DNA of 64,000 nt from assembly GCF_000012385.1 (NCBI RefSeq), contig NC_007940.1:1-64000 (forward strand). Reading direction: 5' to 3'. A program made the position numbers and the translations under genes. The notes beneath the pieces were generated by a model. That model did no database searches. It was not told where the DNA came from and saw nothing but the letters and a program-made list of their open reading frames with translations. The DNA comes from Rickettsia bellii RML369-C. Lineage in GTDB: Bacteria; Pseudomonadota; Alphaproteobacteria; Rickettsiales; Rickettsiaceae. Shown one piece after another: positions 48,791 through 59,020 of this stretch (within the stretch, counting starts at the first letter, position 1; every line of letters starts with the position of its first letter).

Positions 48791-49441
48791 ATGAAAATGA
48801 AAAAGATATTTTTTTTAATTATCGTTTGTATTTTTACAAATTCGATTGCGGCATTTGGATCAGATGATAAAGCAGCTATTTTAGAGCTAAAAACATATCT
48901 GCGTACGATGAAATCAATTGCAGTAGATTTTACACAAGAAGATTCTAAAGGTAATATAGTTCAAGGAAAATTGTTGATCAGCAAACCCTATAATTTCAGA
49001 TGTAATTATTACCCTCCTTTCCCTATAATTATAGTAGGTACTAAAAATTTTGTATCAATGTATGATTATGATATGGAGCAAGTAAGCCGTATTGCTAGGG
49101 ATGAAAATATATTTAATTTTTTACTTGAGGATAATGAAAATTTCGACAAAGATTTTGTGGTTGAATCAGTTGTTAATGAAAAAGAGTTCTCAAGGATTAA
49201 TATCTATCACAAAGTAACAGAACGACATAGTGAAATTACTTTAAACAAGGCTAATAAACAAATTGAGTTGCTTAAAATATTTGAGGATACTAATGTAGTA
49301 ACCATTAAATTTGATAATATAGTCAAGGTACAAAAATTTGATGAAGATTTATTTAAGTTAAAAAATCCTGAGATATATGGTGTACCCGAAAGGTTAACAA
49401 AATCAGAAATAGAAAAAAAATATGTTGTTTCTTCTAGCTAA
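48791..49441 (+). CDS. lolA: Outer-membrane lipoprotein carrier protein LolA
   Basis: 216 residues. Signal peptide MKMKKIFFLIIVCIFTNSIA (alternative start two codons later at 48797). LolA-type features: LKTYLRTMKSIAVDFTQEDS, GKLLISKPYNFRCNYYPPFP with the aromatic Arg/Tyr ligand cavity residues, and later strands. It ferries lipoproteins from LolCDE to the outer membrane in the periplasm. The length is normal. Confidence 0.88.
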   Translation: MKMKKIFFLIIVCIFTNSIAAFGSDDKAAILELKTYLRTMKSIAVDFTQEDSKGNIVQGKLLISKPYNFRCNYYPPFPIIIVGTKNFVSMYDYDMEQVSRIARDENIFNFLLEDNENFDKDFVVESVVNEKEFSRINIYHKVTERHSEITLNKANKQIELLKIFEDTNVVTIKFDNIVKVQKFDEDLFKLKNPEIYGVPERLTKSEIEKKYVVSSS

Positions 49442-49458
49442 AAAGGTTATGTTAATTA

Positions 49459-49543
49459 TGCTAGTAGTGGGCATCGTGCTTATTTAGTTGGTCAGGTCCG
49501 AGAGGAAGCAGCCAGAGTAGGATTCGCTGGGTCACTACTAGTA
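49459..49543 (+). ncRNA. ffs: Signal recognition particle 4.5S RNA
   Basis: The SRP RNA apical core is clear: GGTCAGGTCCGAGAGGAAGC followed by AGCC, with the GNRA-like loop (here GAGA) and symmetric and asymmetric loops. The closing helix is CTAGTAGTG (49461-49469) with CACTACTAG (49533-49541). It binds Ffh and FtsY. The order ffs-dnaX-ybaB is found in other proteobacteria, which supports the call. Ends are set by the helix. Confidence 0.95.
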
Positions 49544-49552
49544 ACAGTTTTC

Positions 49553-49656
49553 CGTCATTGCGAGAAAATTACGAAGTAATTGACGAAGCAATCTCGTAAA
49601 GCAGGAGTATAAAATTCCTGAGATTGCCACGCTCCTTGCAGTCGCTCGCAATGATG
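49553..49656 (+). repeat. Dispersed repeat (CATTGCGAG type) between SRP RNA and dnaX
   Basis: CGTCATTGCGAG at the left and CTCGCAATGATGA at the right are inverted. Inside, GCAATCTC and GAGATTGC are also inverted. The core ACGAAGTAATTGACGAAGCA resembles the degenerate copy at 24940-25080. No gene lies here. Confidence 0.7.
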
Positions 49657-49677
49657 ATAATTTCTAAAATTTAAATC

Positions 49678-51204
49678 GTGACCGATATAAATTCAAATAA
49701 TCAATATATCCCTTTTGCTAGGAAATATCGTCCAAGTAGTTTCGCTGAACTGCATGGGCAAGAGGTACTTGTAAAGGTCTTAAGTTACACTATCCTGAAT
49801 AATCGCCTAGCTGGTGGGTATCTTTTAACAGGTATTAGGGGAGTTGGTAAAACTACGTCCGCTCGTATTATTGCTAAAGCGGTAAACTGCTCTGCTTTAA
49901 TTACTGAAGATAATAATATTAAGACATGTGAGCAGTGTGTAAATTGCGTTAGTTTCAACAACCATAACCACTCTGACATAATTGAAATCGATGCGGCAAG
50001 TAAAACTAGCGTTGATGATATACGCAGAATTATAGAGTCAGCTGAGTATAAGCCTCTGCAAGGAAAGTATAAAATATTTATTATTGATGAAGTGCATATG
50101 CTTTCTAAAGGTGCTTTTAATGCACTTCTTAAGACTTTAGAAGAGCCGCCACCACATGTGATATTTATTTTTGCAACAACCGAAGTACAGAAAATCCCAG
50201 CAACGATTATTTCAAGATGTCAAAGATATGATTTAAAACGTCTTAGCTTTGAAGAAATTTTTAAGCTACTTGAGTATATAGTTAAAGAAGAAAATCTAAA
50301 AACAGATATAGAAGCTTTAAGAGTAATAGCTTATAAATCGGATGGTTCGGCTCGGGATGCAGTATCTATTCTAGATCAGGCAGCTAGTTTATCCGCTAAA
50401 TCTGATAGTATGATTACAAGACAAGCAATTAATCAGATGCTTGGGCTTGTCGACAATAATGTTATACTAGAATTTAGTGAGTATATAGTTAATAGAGATA
50501 TCGCAAATAGTATTTCTCTAATAAATAAGCTTTATTCTTCTTCAGTTAATCTTGAGATATTTATAGAATCAGTATCAGAATTTATAGCTTATCTTAATAA
50601 GGTGAAGATGTTGCCTAGCTATAGCATGCCGTTATACGAGTCGTTTAATGATAGAATTAAAAATATTTTGAGTAAAATTAGCTTCCCGCATTTATCAATT
50701 TTATGGCAAATATATAGTAAAGGGGTAGCGGAAATCAAAATTTCTTATAATCAACTTATTGAAACTGAAATGTTGATTATAAAATCAATATATTCAGCCT
50801 CGTTGCCATTGGATGATTCACCGAGTGATAATAGAGATTTAAAACAGCCATCTACTGAAGAAATAAAAAAAAAATTTGAAATTGTAGATTTTCTTAAGTA
50901 TCTTTATGAAAATAATGAGATAGAAATATATTATTTTTTATTGAACAGTATAGAACTTAAAAATTTTTATGATAATAAATTAGAAATTGTGAGTTCTGAG
51001 ATAACAAGCAAAATAAAGAAACAAATAGAAAATTTATTGTTTGCTTTTAGTAATGAAAAAATCGAAATTATAATATCGAAAGAGCAGCAACAAACGACTC
51101 TAAAAAGTCAATTAACAGATAAAATTGAGTCAGGTGATGGTTTTAGTTTAATAAAAAAACACTTTCCTGATGCAAAAATTATGGATATTCTACTTAAAAA
51201 TTAA
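49678..51204 (+). CDS. dnaX: DNA polymerase III subunits tau/gamma
   Basis: 508 residues from a GTG start. AAA+ ATPase: GIRGVGKTTSARIIAKAVNC (Walker A), the Zn cysteines CEQCVNC, DEVHML (Walker B) and ISRCQRYDLKR (sensor). The C-terminal part is Lys/Asn-rich and shorter than the E. coli tau tail. It loads the beta clamp. No obvious slippage signal for a gamma product was found. It is followed 12 bases later by ybaB. Confidence 0.95.
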   Translation: MTDINSNNQYIPFARKYRPSSFAELHGQEVLVKVLSYTILNNRLAGGYLLTGIRGVGKTTSARIIAKAVNCSALITEDNNIKTCEQCVNCVSFNNHNHSDIIEIDAASKTSVDDIRRIIESAEYKPLQGKYKIFIIDEVHMLSKGAFNALLKTLEEPPPHVIFIFATTEVQKIPATIISRCQRYDLKRLSFEEIFKLLEYIVKEENLKTDIEALRVIAYKSDGSARDAVSILDQAASLSAKSDSMITRQAINQMLGLVDNNVILEFSEYIVNRDIANSISLINKLYSSSVNLEIFIESVSEFIAYLNKVKMLPSYSMPLYESFNDRIKNILSKISFPHLSILWQIYSKGVAEIKISYNQLIETEMLIIKSIYSASLPLDDSPSDNRDLKQPSTEEIKKKFEIVDFLKYLYENNEIEIYYFLLNSIELKNFYDNKLEIVSSEITSKIKKQIENLLFAFSNEKIEIIISKEQQQTTLKSQLTDKIESGDGFSLIKKHFPDAKIMDILLKN

Positions 51205-51215
51205 AGGATAAAATT

Positions 51216-51539
51216 ATGGTAAACTTTAATCAATTTTTAAAACAAGCTCAAACAATGCAGAAAAAAATGCAAGAAGCACAAGAGCAAATGGCAAATACTA
51301 GATATACTGGTAAAGCAGGAGGTGGGCTTGTAGAAATTATAGCAACAGGCAAAGGTGAAGTTGAAAAGGTTTCAATAGATGCATCTCTACTAAAAGAAGA
51401 AGAAAAGGAAATGTTAGAAGATTTGATTAAAGTCGCCTTTAATGATGCAAAACAGAAATGTGATGCAGATTCACAAAATTCTATGTCAGGTGCTTTAAGC
51501 GGTATGAGTTTGCCACCAGGCTTTAAGATGCCTTTTTAA
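51216..51539 (+). CDS. YbaB/EbfC nucleoid-associated protein
   Basis: 107 residues. Family core: FLKQAQTMQKKMQEAQEQMA, then GGGLVEIIATGKGEVEKVSI and SGALSGMSLPPGFKMPF. It binds DNA as a homodimer. It has a clear AAAGGA ribosome site (51204-51209) and follows dnaX as in other proteobacteria. Confidence 0.93.
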   Translation: MVNFNQFLKQAQTMQKKMQEAQEQMANTRYTGKAGGGLVEIIATGKGEVEKVSIDASLLKEEEKEMLEDLIKVAFNDAKQKCDADSQNSMSGALSGMSLPPGFKMPF

Positions 51540-51540
51540 T

Positions 51541-51590
51541 GTAAATTACTGGACGCCGTGGTCGAGCCACGGCATAACATTTGATATCTA
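51541..51590 (+). repeat. Short RPE remnant
   Basis: CGCCGTGGTCGAGCCACGGC forms a perfect hairpin between ybaB and the convergent Rpn gene. It may be a terminator. Confidence 0.55.
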
Positions 51591-51595
51591 ATTAA

Positions 51596-52653
51596 TTATT
51601 TTAGCTTTTCAATCTCTTCTTTAGGTAACTTCGTTATTTTTATAATCGCTTCTAAAGCAATACCTTCTTTTTTCATCTTTTTAGCTAGAGTAATTTTCTC
51701 TGTTTTTCTGCCTTGTGCTATACCTTTCTCAATACCTTCTTGTAACCAGTGATGTGCTATGCTTCCCATAATTTCCTCTTCTGTTTTAGGGTTTAAGCTT
51801 GTTTTAAGCATATTTTCCAACTCTATTTTATCAGTTTGCTCTATATTTTAGTCAAAGAGTAACTTAAAGCACTCTTTATGTACTCAATGCCGCTACTAGA
51901 AGCAGCAATTGTTGCTAAACAACCAGATATCTCTTGCCATTTATCAAACACATTAGGTTTGTGTATATATTTCATCAAAATTTGTAATGGAGCAAGCCAA
52001 GGATTTTCTTTTAATTTGTCATCGGATATATCACGCAAGCTTATGAGTTGGTAGTTATTGCTCCAAGTATCTTTTACTAATTCGCTATTTTCAAATAAAT
52101 CCCACAAATTTAAAGGAGCAGTATATTTTTTATGATCATTTGAATATACTAACGGATATATAAAAGGAAACTTTTTAGAATCGGGATGTGAAATCAAGTG
52201 TTTCTCAGCAATATTTAACATATATTTAAACAAACGAAATGCCATGTGAGGGTCCGAGCTACTTTGATGTTCGCACAAAATATATATATAACAATCTCTA
52301 TTATTAATTCTAGCAGAATATAAAACATCCGTAATAGATTCTTTAAGGTTTGGGTCTATGAAGCTATCATTTTCTAGTGTTAAAGTAGTAGGCGAGAATA
52401 AAGCTTTTATTTCAGTAGGCAAATATTCCTCAAAAAATTCTCTTGCTACTATTGGATTTGATAAAGCCTTTTGAAAAAACTTATCATGCTTTAACAAACC
52501 TTTTACATAACTTGTTTCCAAAGGTAATTTGGGGGTCGATCCTAGCCCCTTATCCTCACGTACTAAAGTGTATGCTGCGGGGTGAGGCTTCGGGTCTCCT
52601 GCAAATTCCTCTTTATTAACTACGTTATGCGAAAGGTTTGTTTTATCAGACAT
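51596..52653 (-). pseudogene. Rpn-family (YhgA-like, PD-(D/E)XK) nuclease with an RPE1 insert and a late frameshift
   Basis: The main frame (52653-51841, 270 residues) shows LLKHDKFFQKALSNPIVARE, then SITDVLYSARI and YIYILCEHQSSSDPHMAFRL, the Rpn/transposase_31 nuclease pattern with Asp and Glu-x-Gln. It stops after SLTKI. The missing end continues in another frame (EQTDKIELENMLKTSLNPKT to EEIEKLK) down to 51596. The break fits a TA duplication near 51845. Residues 15-48 are an RPE1-type insert. Rpn proteins promote recombination in E. coli. Here the shortened protein may still fold. Confidence 0.75.
52505..52615 (-). repeat. RPE1 element inserted in frame in the Rpn gene
   Basis: It encodes EEFAGDPKPHPAAYTLVRED then KLPLETSY, which matches my memory of the RPE1 peptide seen in many Rickettsia proteins. 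The DNA shares CACGTACTAAAGTGTATGCT with the intergenic copy at 47480-47616. It sits near the N-terminus, before the nuclease fold, where an insert is tolerable. Confidence 0.75.
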
Positions 52654-52736
52654 AATGCTATCTTGTAACTAATAAGAAAGCATCATATAAGATTTTCTAT
52701 TATAAGTATATATCTAATAAAGAGTAGATAAGCGAT

Positions 52737-53261
52737 TTATAAACTTAATAAATAATTATTGTAGTGTTTAATTAACGTCATATAGTTTTGTTGTTTAGCA
52801 ATAACAGGATATGGAGCTATATAAATATTATTATTAGAAGATGAGATGGCTGTTGTAAGGTTGTTCACTATAGAGGGTATATCGTAATTATAAGCTACTA
52901 AACGCACAGAAGTAATATTATACTTTAAAATAAAATCTGAGGCTTTCTTAATATAATCTTCTTCCGACATTATTTGATTTGGAGCAAGTATTACTTGCTG
53001 TTCTAGAACGTTATTTTCTTTTAGTAGATTTTTTAGCTGATCGGAAGTTTCAATGCCGGTAATAAATAATATAGGTGCATATCCAGCTTTTAGTAAAGCA
53101 ATTCCGGTTTCAATTTTGTGTCCTCCGCCAGCGAATACTATTATTGCATTAGCAGTATTACTACTTGGTTTATAAGAGTTTACCAGATATAAATAATAAA
53201 CAAAACCGCTAGCCCAAATAGCAAATATTGTTAAAATTGTAAGGGCAATTTTTCGTATCAT
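52737..53261 (-). CDS. YdcF/SanA family (DUF218) protein
   Basis: 174 residues. An N-terminal membrane anchor (residues 5-26) is followed by the DUF218 core ([20 protein letters not shown], then ILFITGIE). The tail is shorter than usual. Family members include ElyC and SanA, linked to envelope polysaccharide; the function is uncertain. It overlaps the lipB stop by 4 bases, so it is co-translated with lipB. Confidence 0.8.
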
Positions 53262-53887
53262 TTGAATATTTTAATAAATTCAACTTCAAGAATTTTATCA
53301 AATTCAGTCATTTCAATATAAACTCCTAGTTGATTTAGAGATGTTACTAAAGAATTTTCAAGACCACAAGGAATAATTCCGTTGAACTTACTTAAGTCTG
53401 TTGAAATATTTATGGCTATGCCATGATATGTAACCCATTTCCGTACTCTGACTCCTATCGCAGCAATTTTCGATGGAATATCATCATTTGTTTTTACCCA
53501 AATACCTACTTTATTTTTTATAATATATGCTTTTATTCCAAAAATATCTAGACTATTTATAATCCATTCTTCAAGCATTCTTACATATAGCTTTAAGTCT
53601 TTGGTACGATTCGGTAAGGCTAAATTAAGGATAGGGTAAATAACACGCTGTCCAGCTCCGTGAAAGGTAAATTTACCGCCACGACCAGTATAAATAACAG
53701 GAATATTATTATGGTTTAATAATTCTTCCTGCTTATAATTAGTGCCGGCAGTATATACATCTAAATGCTCAACTAGATAGACTGCTTCCGGTGCTTCACC
53801 ATCAATAACTTTGTTAACATAATCTTCCATTAACATTAAGCTATCTTGATAGTCTATAGGTGTTGGTATAGTAATGAATTGCACCAT
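53258..53887 (-). CDS. lipB: Octanoyltransferase LipB
   Basis: 209 residues from ATG 53887 ([14 protein letters not shown]); the ATG at 53908 adds seven residues not in the family. Motifs: [20 protein letters not shown] (the RGG-x-THxGPGQ type) and the catalytic Lys/Cys region [20 protein letters not shown] and IIPCGLENS. It moves octanoate from acyl carrier protein to lipoyl domains of pyruvate and 2-oxoglutarate dehydrogenases. Confidence 0.94.
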
Positions 53888-53908
53888 ATATAATAAAATC
53901 TGAAACAA

Positions 53909-54397
53909 TTAAAATACTAATTCTTCATATTTTATTGTTACAACTTCATATGACTTAACGCCGCCAGGGGTCATAACTTCCACAATATCACCTACTGATT
54001 TGCCAATTAAGGCTTTCGCTATAGGAGATGCAATAGAAACTCTTTTCTTAGTTATATCAGCTTCATATTCACCAACGATATGATACATAACTTCTTCTTC
54101 GGTTTCGTCATCTATTAACACGACAGTAGCACCGAATTTTATGCTATCACCTGACAATTTAGCAACATTTATAATTTCTGCTCTTGCTGTTATATCTTCC
54201 AAATGTTTAATACGAGCTTCTACAAATGCTTGTTTTTCACGTGCAGCTTCATATTCAGCATTCTCGGATAAATCGCCATGTGCTCGTGCTTCTGCTATAT
54301 CTTCGCTAACTTTTTTACGCTCTACATGTTTTAAATGCTTAAGCTCATGTTCTAATTTTTCAAAGCCTTGGTCAGTGATAGGAAATTTTGCCATCAT
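53909..54397 (-). CDS. greA: Transcription elongation factor GreA
   Basis: 162 residues (or 161 from the second Met). The N-terminal coiled coil with acidic tip (EARAHGDLSENAEYEAAREK) stimulates transcript cleavage by RNA polymerase. The C-terminal FKBP-like domain ends VEVMTPGGVKSYEVV. It is upstream of lipB on the same strand. Confidence 0.96.
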   Translation of the reverse strand: MMAKFPITDQGFEKLEHELKHLKHVERKKVSEDIAEARAHGDLSENAEYEAAREKQAFVEARIKHLEDITARAEIINVAKLSGDSIKFGATVVLIDDETEEEVMYHIVGEYEADITKKRVSIASPIAKALIGKSVGDIVEVMTPGGVKSYEVVTIKYEELVF

Positions 54398-54485
54398 ATT
54401 GTTATTGTGTAAAATTGGTAATTTTAGTATGATATTATATCATCTTTATTATCTTTCGTATACCTAAAAATAAATTATTAACCTC

Positions 54486-55100
54486 ATGAACATTGAAGAT
54501 TTTGATTTTGAAAAAAAGCGTAAAGCTTTTCATTTATCTGCTATAATACTACCTTTAATATATATATTTATCTCAAGAACCTCTATTACTCTAATGTTAT
54601 TTATAGTAACTGCTGCAACTTTGTATTTAGATATATCACGTCATAGTAGCATTAAAATTAGTGAGTTTGTAACTAAATTTTTTACAAAAATTATGAGAGC
54701 AGACGAAAGTAACGGCTCTTTTGCCTTAAGTGGCTCTAGCTTCATGATGCTTGGTTTTTTCTTAACAGCTCTTCTTTTTCCTAAAAATTTGGCAATTTGT
54801 TCTTGGTTAATTTTAATTATTTCTGACTGTTTAGCTGCCCTTGTTGGTACAAAAATAGGGAATAGTTTAAATAATGGTAAGTCGTTTGCAGGTTCTACAG
54901 CATTCTTACTATCCGCAATTTTTATAAGTATATTAGTGTATTTTTACTTAGGATTTAATACTAGTTTTATTATTATTATTATAAGTTCTATAGCAACTAC
55001 AGCAATTGAATTTTATTCAAAGGATTTGAAAGTTAATGATAATTTATCAATTCCGCTTACTTATTGTTTTTCTACAGCTATCCTTTCTTATATTATTTAA
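54486..55100 (+). CDS. Diacylglycerol/polyprenol kinase-like (SEC59/DGK1) membrane protein
   Basis: 204 residues and about seven hydrophobic segments. KKRKAFHLSAIILPLIYIFI at the start and LILIISDCLAALVGTKIGN near residues 105-125 are features of the CTP-dependent dolichol/diacylglycerol kinase family. GKSFAGSTAFLLSAIF follows. It is too short for CdsA. It is likely to phosphorylate a lipid alcohol; the substrate is unknown. dnaG follows three bases after the stop. Confidence 0.75.
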   Translation: MNIEDFDFEKKRKAFHLSAIILPLIYIFISRTSITLMLFIVTAATLYLDISRHSSIKISEFVTKFFTKIMRADESNGSFALSGSSFMMLGFFLTALLFPKNLAICSWLILIISDCLAALVGTKIGNSLNNGKSFAGSTAFLLSAIFISILVYFYLGFNTSFIIIIISSIATTAIEFYSKDLKVNDNLSIPLTYCFSTAILSYII

Positions 55101-55103
55101 AAC

Positions 55104-56903
55104 ATGAAGCTTGCACCAGAATTTTATGAAGTTTTAAGAAATCGTATTAACATATCTGATGTAGTGCGTCAAAAGGTAGTTTTAACTAGAAAATCCGGTA
55201 ATTATGTAGGTTTATGTCCTTTCCATCAAGAGAAAACCCCATCTTTTACAGTTAGTGATAGTAAAAGATTTTTTTATTGTTTTGGCTGTAAGGCAGCAGG
55301 GGACGTTATAAAATTTACCTCCAATATTAGCGGTTTATCTTATAATGATTCTGCTATAAAACTAGCTACCGATTATGGTGTAGAGATACCAAAATTAACT
55401 CAGAAGCAAAAAGAATTTTATGAAGAATCAGACGAAATTTTAAATATTCTTGAACTTGCCAATAAGTTTTTTAAATCACAATTAACACCTGAAATATTAA
55501 ACTATCTAAATGAAAGAAATATTACTAATGAGACAATAAAAGAATTTTCAATCGGTTTTGCACCTAGAGGTAACAAATTTGAGAAATTTTTTCATGATAA
55601 AAATATAACAAATGTGCAACTTGGAAAAGCAGGTCTTATAGGAAAAAGAGAAGATGGCGAAATATATAGCTTATTTTCAAATCGTATAACTATTCCTATC
55701 AGAAATATTTACAATAAAATAGTAGGCTTTGGGGGTAGAGTAATTGGGCAAGGTCTACCTAAATATTTGAATTCGCCGGAAACTGTAGTATTCCAAAAAA
55801 GCGAAACTCTTTATGGTGAGCATAAAGCCATAAGTAGTAGCTATAAAAAAAATTACTCGATTTTAGTAGAAGGTTATTTCGATGTTATTTCCCTACATCA
55901 AGCAGGATTTAGTGAAGTAGTAGCAAGCCTTGGCACTAGTGTTACTGAAAATCATTTACATAAATTATGGCGAGCAGGAGATGAAATTATATTATGTCTT
56001 GATGGGGATAGTGCTGGAATAAAAGCAAGCGTTAGGACAATTAATTTAGCTTTGCCGCTTATTAATAGTGAAAAGAAAATTTCTTTTATTAGGCTACCTA
56101 CTGGGCTAGACCCTGATGATGCAGTAAATAAAAATGGTGTAGATTTTTTTACAAAGCTTATAGATACAAGAATAAGCTTATCGGAAATGATTTGGCAAAT
56201 AGAATATGCTGGTAAAAATTTTAAAACAGCGGAAGATAAGGCTAATTTAGAAAAGAATTTAAAAGATTATTGCAGTAAAATATCTGATAGTAATTTAAGA
56301 GCTAGCTATTATAGATTTTTTAAAGATCAAATATGGCAAAATTTAGTTACAAAACAGCAAAAGACTGTAGCTAAAAATGTAAACTTGCTTCCTCTGAGTA
56401 GCGGTTATTCAGAGCTTGAAATATTAGAGCATGCTTTTTGTGCTTTATTAATAAAATTCCCGCAAATATTACAAGAATTCGAAATTAAAGAATTTATATT
56501 AAATTTAAATTTTAGTAATAAACTACTTGAAGAATTTCGTAATTGGTACTTAAGTGAAGTTATTGATAACGCTGTAGAGGCAGGTGAAATTGCCGCAATT
56601 GTGGAAAAAACTAGCTTTTTTGATATTTTTTTATTATTATCAGAAGCAGACAACTTATTCTTAGATATAGCATTTAATAAAGATAATGTTCGCTTAGATT
56701 TATTATGGCAATGGTTATATAAAAGATATTATCTATTAAATTTACAGCAAGAATATGCACATATTACAAAAGAATATGTTATAACTAACATTGATGATTA
56801 TGAGAAAGTCTTGTTTTATAAAAAAGAAATCTTAAAGATTGCAAGTGAATTACAAGACTTAAATGAATCTTTTATTAATCATATTATTGATAATAGCAAA
56901 TAA
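55104..56903 (+). CDS. dnaG: DNA primase
   Basis: 599 residues. Zinc finger: Cys38, His41, Cys59, Cys62 (LCPFHQEK then YCFGCKAAGD). RNA polymerase domain: RITIPIRNIYNKIVGFGGRV. Toprim: SILVEGYFDVISLHQAG with LDGDSAGIKA. The C-terminal helicase-binding part is present. It makes RNA primers for replication. It is followed by rpoD, as in the macromolecular-synthesis operon, without rpsU. Confidence 0.96.
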   Translation: MKLAPEFYEVLRNRINISDVVRQKVVLTRKSGNYVGLCPFHQEKTPSFTVSDSKRFFYCFGCKAAGDVIKFTSNISGLSYNDSAIKLATDYGVEIPKLTQKQKEFYEESDEILNILELANKFFKSQLTPEILNYLNERNITNETIKEFSIGFAPRGNKFEKFFHDKNITNVQLGKAGLIGKREDGEIYSLFSNRITIPIRNIYNKIVGFGGRVIGQGLPKYLNSPETVVFQKSETLYGEHKAISSSYKKNYSILVEGYFDVISLHQAGFSEVVASLGTSVTENHLHKLWRAGDEIILCLDGDSAGIKASVRTINLALPLINSEKKISFIRLPTGLDPDDAVNKNGVDFFTKLIDTRISLSEMIWQIEYAGKNFKTAEDKANLEKNLKDYCSKISDSNLRASYYRFFKDQIWQNLVTKQQKTVAKNVNLLPLSSGYSELEILEHAFCALLIKFPQILQEFEIKEFILNLNFSNKLLEEFRNWYLSEVIDNAVEAGEIAAIVEKTSFFDIFLLLSEADNLFLDIAFNKDNVRLDLLWQWLYKRYYLLNLQQEYAHITKEYVITNIDDYEKVLFYKKEILKIASELQDLNESFINHIIDNSK

Positions 56904-56985
56904 CAAACTGTAGAAATCGTGATTTATGGCGGTTTCACAATAAAATATTATTATAACTTAATCAGCTTAATTCCATAGGTATTTA

Positions 56986-58911
56986 ATGACAAATACAGAT
57001 AATAATAATCTAAATAAAATAGATAGTTTACTAAAAAAAGCTAAATCTAAAAAAGGTTCGGTTACTTATAATGATATAAATAGAGCTCTTCCTGATGGGA
57101 CATCTGTGGAAGAGATAGATAAGGTTATGTTTAGATTTTCCGAGGCGGAAGTAGATATTTTAGATACTAACGAGGATGACGCAATTAAGATTGATGACAT
57201 GGAAATGGAGGAAGGTTTTAAAATATCCACCAATATTGATCATGAACCTGAAGATGAAACAGAGGAAGAAAATATAGGTACTACTGATGATCCGGTAAGG
57301 CTTTACCTCAAGGATATGGGAGGGGTTGATCTACTTACTCGTGAAAATGAAGTCGAAATAGCAAAAAGAATTGAAGAAGGTCGCAAAACATTGATCGCTG
57401 CATTATGTAGAAGTCCTATTGCTATGGATAAGTTTAGAAAGTGGTATGCGGATTTAGTTAATGAGAATAATATGTTACTGCGTGATCTCATAGATCTAGA
57501 ATCTAATATGATGCATGATGATGAGACTTCGGAAAGTGAAGACGATCATAATAGTGATCATGAAGAAGAAGAGCAGGATCATGACCACGACCATGAAGAA
57601 AATATCTTATCAATGTCTAAAGTGGAAACGCAGATATTGCCTAATATTATAGAGCGAATGAAAAAGATCGCTTTTATTTGTGAAGAATTATTAATTGAAA
57701 CTAAAAAATCTTTTGAAAAGTCTGCTGGTCCAAAAATATTACAAAATAGTAAAAAATATAATGATAATTTAGAACTATTAATTAGCGAAGTTTCAGAAAT
57801 ACATTTTAATTCTAAAAGAACAGAAGAAATTCTATCTGAAATGTATAGGATAAATCGTGATTTAATAAATAAAGAAACAGCTTTCTTAAAGCTTGCTGAA
57901 AAATACGGAATAACTCGTCAGAACTTCTTAGATGAATATATAGGAGCCGTAATTAATGCAGCATGGAAAGAAAAAATGCTGAAAAATAAGAAAGCTGGTT
58001 GGAAAGAATTGCTCACTAAAGAATCGGATTATATAGACCAGATGATTGCTGAATTATCAGCGATAGAGATTAATACCGGTCTTCTAGTTAATGATTTTAA
58101 AAAGTTAGTAAATGCTATCCAAAAAAGTGAGCGACAAACGTTGCAAGCGAAAAAAGATATGATAGAGGCGAATTTACGCTTAGTAATATCTATTGCTAAA
58201 AAATATGCTAATAGAGGCTTACAATTCTTAGACTTAATTCAAGAAGGTAACATAGGACTTATGAAAGCGGTTGATAAATTTGAATATCGCCGTGGTTATA
58301 AATTCTCTACTTACGCTACTTGGTGGATTAGACAAGCAATAACAAGAGCGATTGCCGATCAAGCAAGGACTATACGTATTCCTGTGCATATGATCGAAAC
58401 AATTAATAAGATAATAAGAACCTCGAGACAAATGCTTAATGAGCTTGGGTATGAACCAACTCCAGCAGAAATAGCAGCAAGACTTTCTATGCCGATTGAT
58501 AAGGTAAGAAAAGTTATGAAAATAGCTAAAGAGCCGATTAGCCTTGAAAATCCGGTAGGGGATGGTGATGATAATAGTTATTTAGGTGATTTTATTGAAG
58601 ATAAAAACGCAGTAGCACCGATTGATGCGGCAATTCAGTCAAATTTACGTGAGGTTACAACTAGAGTGCTTGCAACCCTTACGCCTCGTGAAGAAAGGGT
58701 GCTTAGAATGCGTTTTGGAATAGGTATGAATACCGATCATACGCTTGAAGAAGTAGGACAGCAATTTAAAGTAACTAGAGAACGTATAAGGCAAATTGAG
58801 TCAAAAGCCTTAAGAAAGTTACAACATCCTATTAGATCCAAAAAGCTTAATAGCTTTAGAAGCGGTGGAAAACGTGGTGATGGTAACCCTTCTGATTTGT
58901 TAGAGGCTTAA
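56986..58911 (+). CDS. rpoD: RNA polymerase sigma factor RpoD (sigma-70)
   Basis: 641 residues. Region 1.1, region 1.2 ([20 protein letters not shown]), a variable spacer, then region 2 ([20 protein letters not shown] with [20 protein letters not shown]), region 3 and region 4 ([20 protein letters not shown]). The spacer contains a very acidic Asp/Glu/His tract at about residues 183-205 ([16 protein letters not shown]). It directs general transcription and would read the promoter at 62407-62435. Confidence 0.97.
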   Translation: MTNTDNNNLNKIDSLLKKAKSKKGSVTYNDINRALPDGTSVEEIDKVMFRFSEAEVDILDTNEDDAIKIDDMEMEEGFKISTNIDHEPEDETEEENIGTTDDPVRLYLKDMGGVDLLTRENEVEIAKRIEEGRKTLIAALCRSPIAMDKFRKWYADLVNENNMLLRDLIDLESNMMHDDETSESEDDHNSDHEEEEQDHDHDHEENILSMSKVETQILPNIIERMKKIAFICEELLIETKKSFEKSAGPKILQNSKKYNDNLELLISEVSEIHFNSKRTEEILSEMYRINRDLINKETAFLKLAEKYGITRQNFLDEYIGAVINAAWKEKMLKNKKAGWKELLTKESDYIDQMIAELSAIEINTGLLVNDFKKLVNAIQKSERQTLQAKKDMIEANLRLVISIAKKYANRGLQFLDLIQEGNIGLMKAVDKFEYRRGYKFSTYATWWIRQAITRAIADQARTIRIPVHMIETINKIIRTSRQMLNELGYEPTPAEIAARLSMPIDKVRKVMKIAKEPISLENPVGDGDDNSYLGDFIEDKNAVAPIDAAIQSNLREVTTRVLATLTPREERVLRMRFGIGMNTDHTLEEVGQQFKVTRERIRQIESKALRKLQHPIRSKKLNSFRSGGKRGDGNPSDLLEA

Positions 58912-58923
58912 ATCTAAACTGTT

Positions 58924-58993
58924 ATCTAGTTGCTTGACCATGATATCCAGAAAAATAACTAAAAATATCAGTATTGCTGATATTTTTAACAGC
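58924..58993 (+). repeat. RPE remnant before the restriction gene
   Basis: CTAGTTGCTTGACCATGATA and the hairpin AAAAATATCAG..CTGATATTTTT (58961-58971/58977-58987). It extends a reading frame upstream of the restriction gene by 29 residues, which I treat as RPE-coded and not part of the protein. Confidence 0.6.
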
Positions 58994-59020
58994 TTTTGGT
59001 GGAAGATTAAAATATGTTGT

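Noticed and set aside
58934-59020. 29-residue start extension of the restriction gene
   Set aside because: It is read from an RPE. The natural start MSEELLQ is at 59021.
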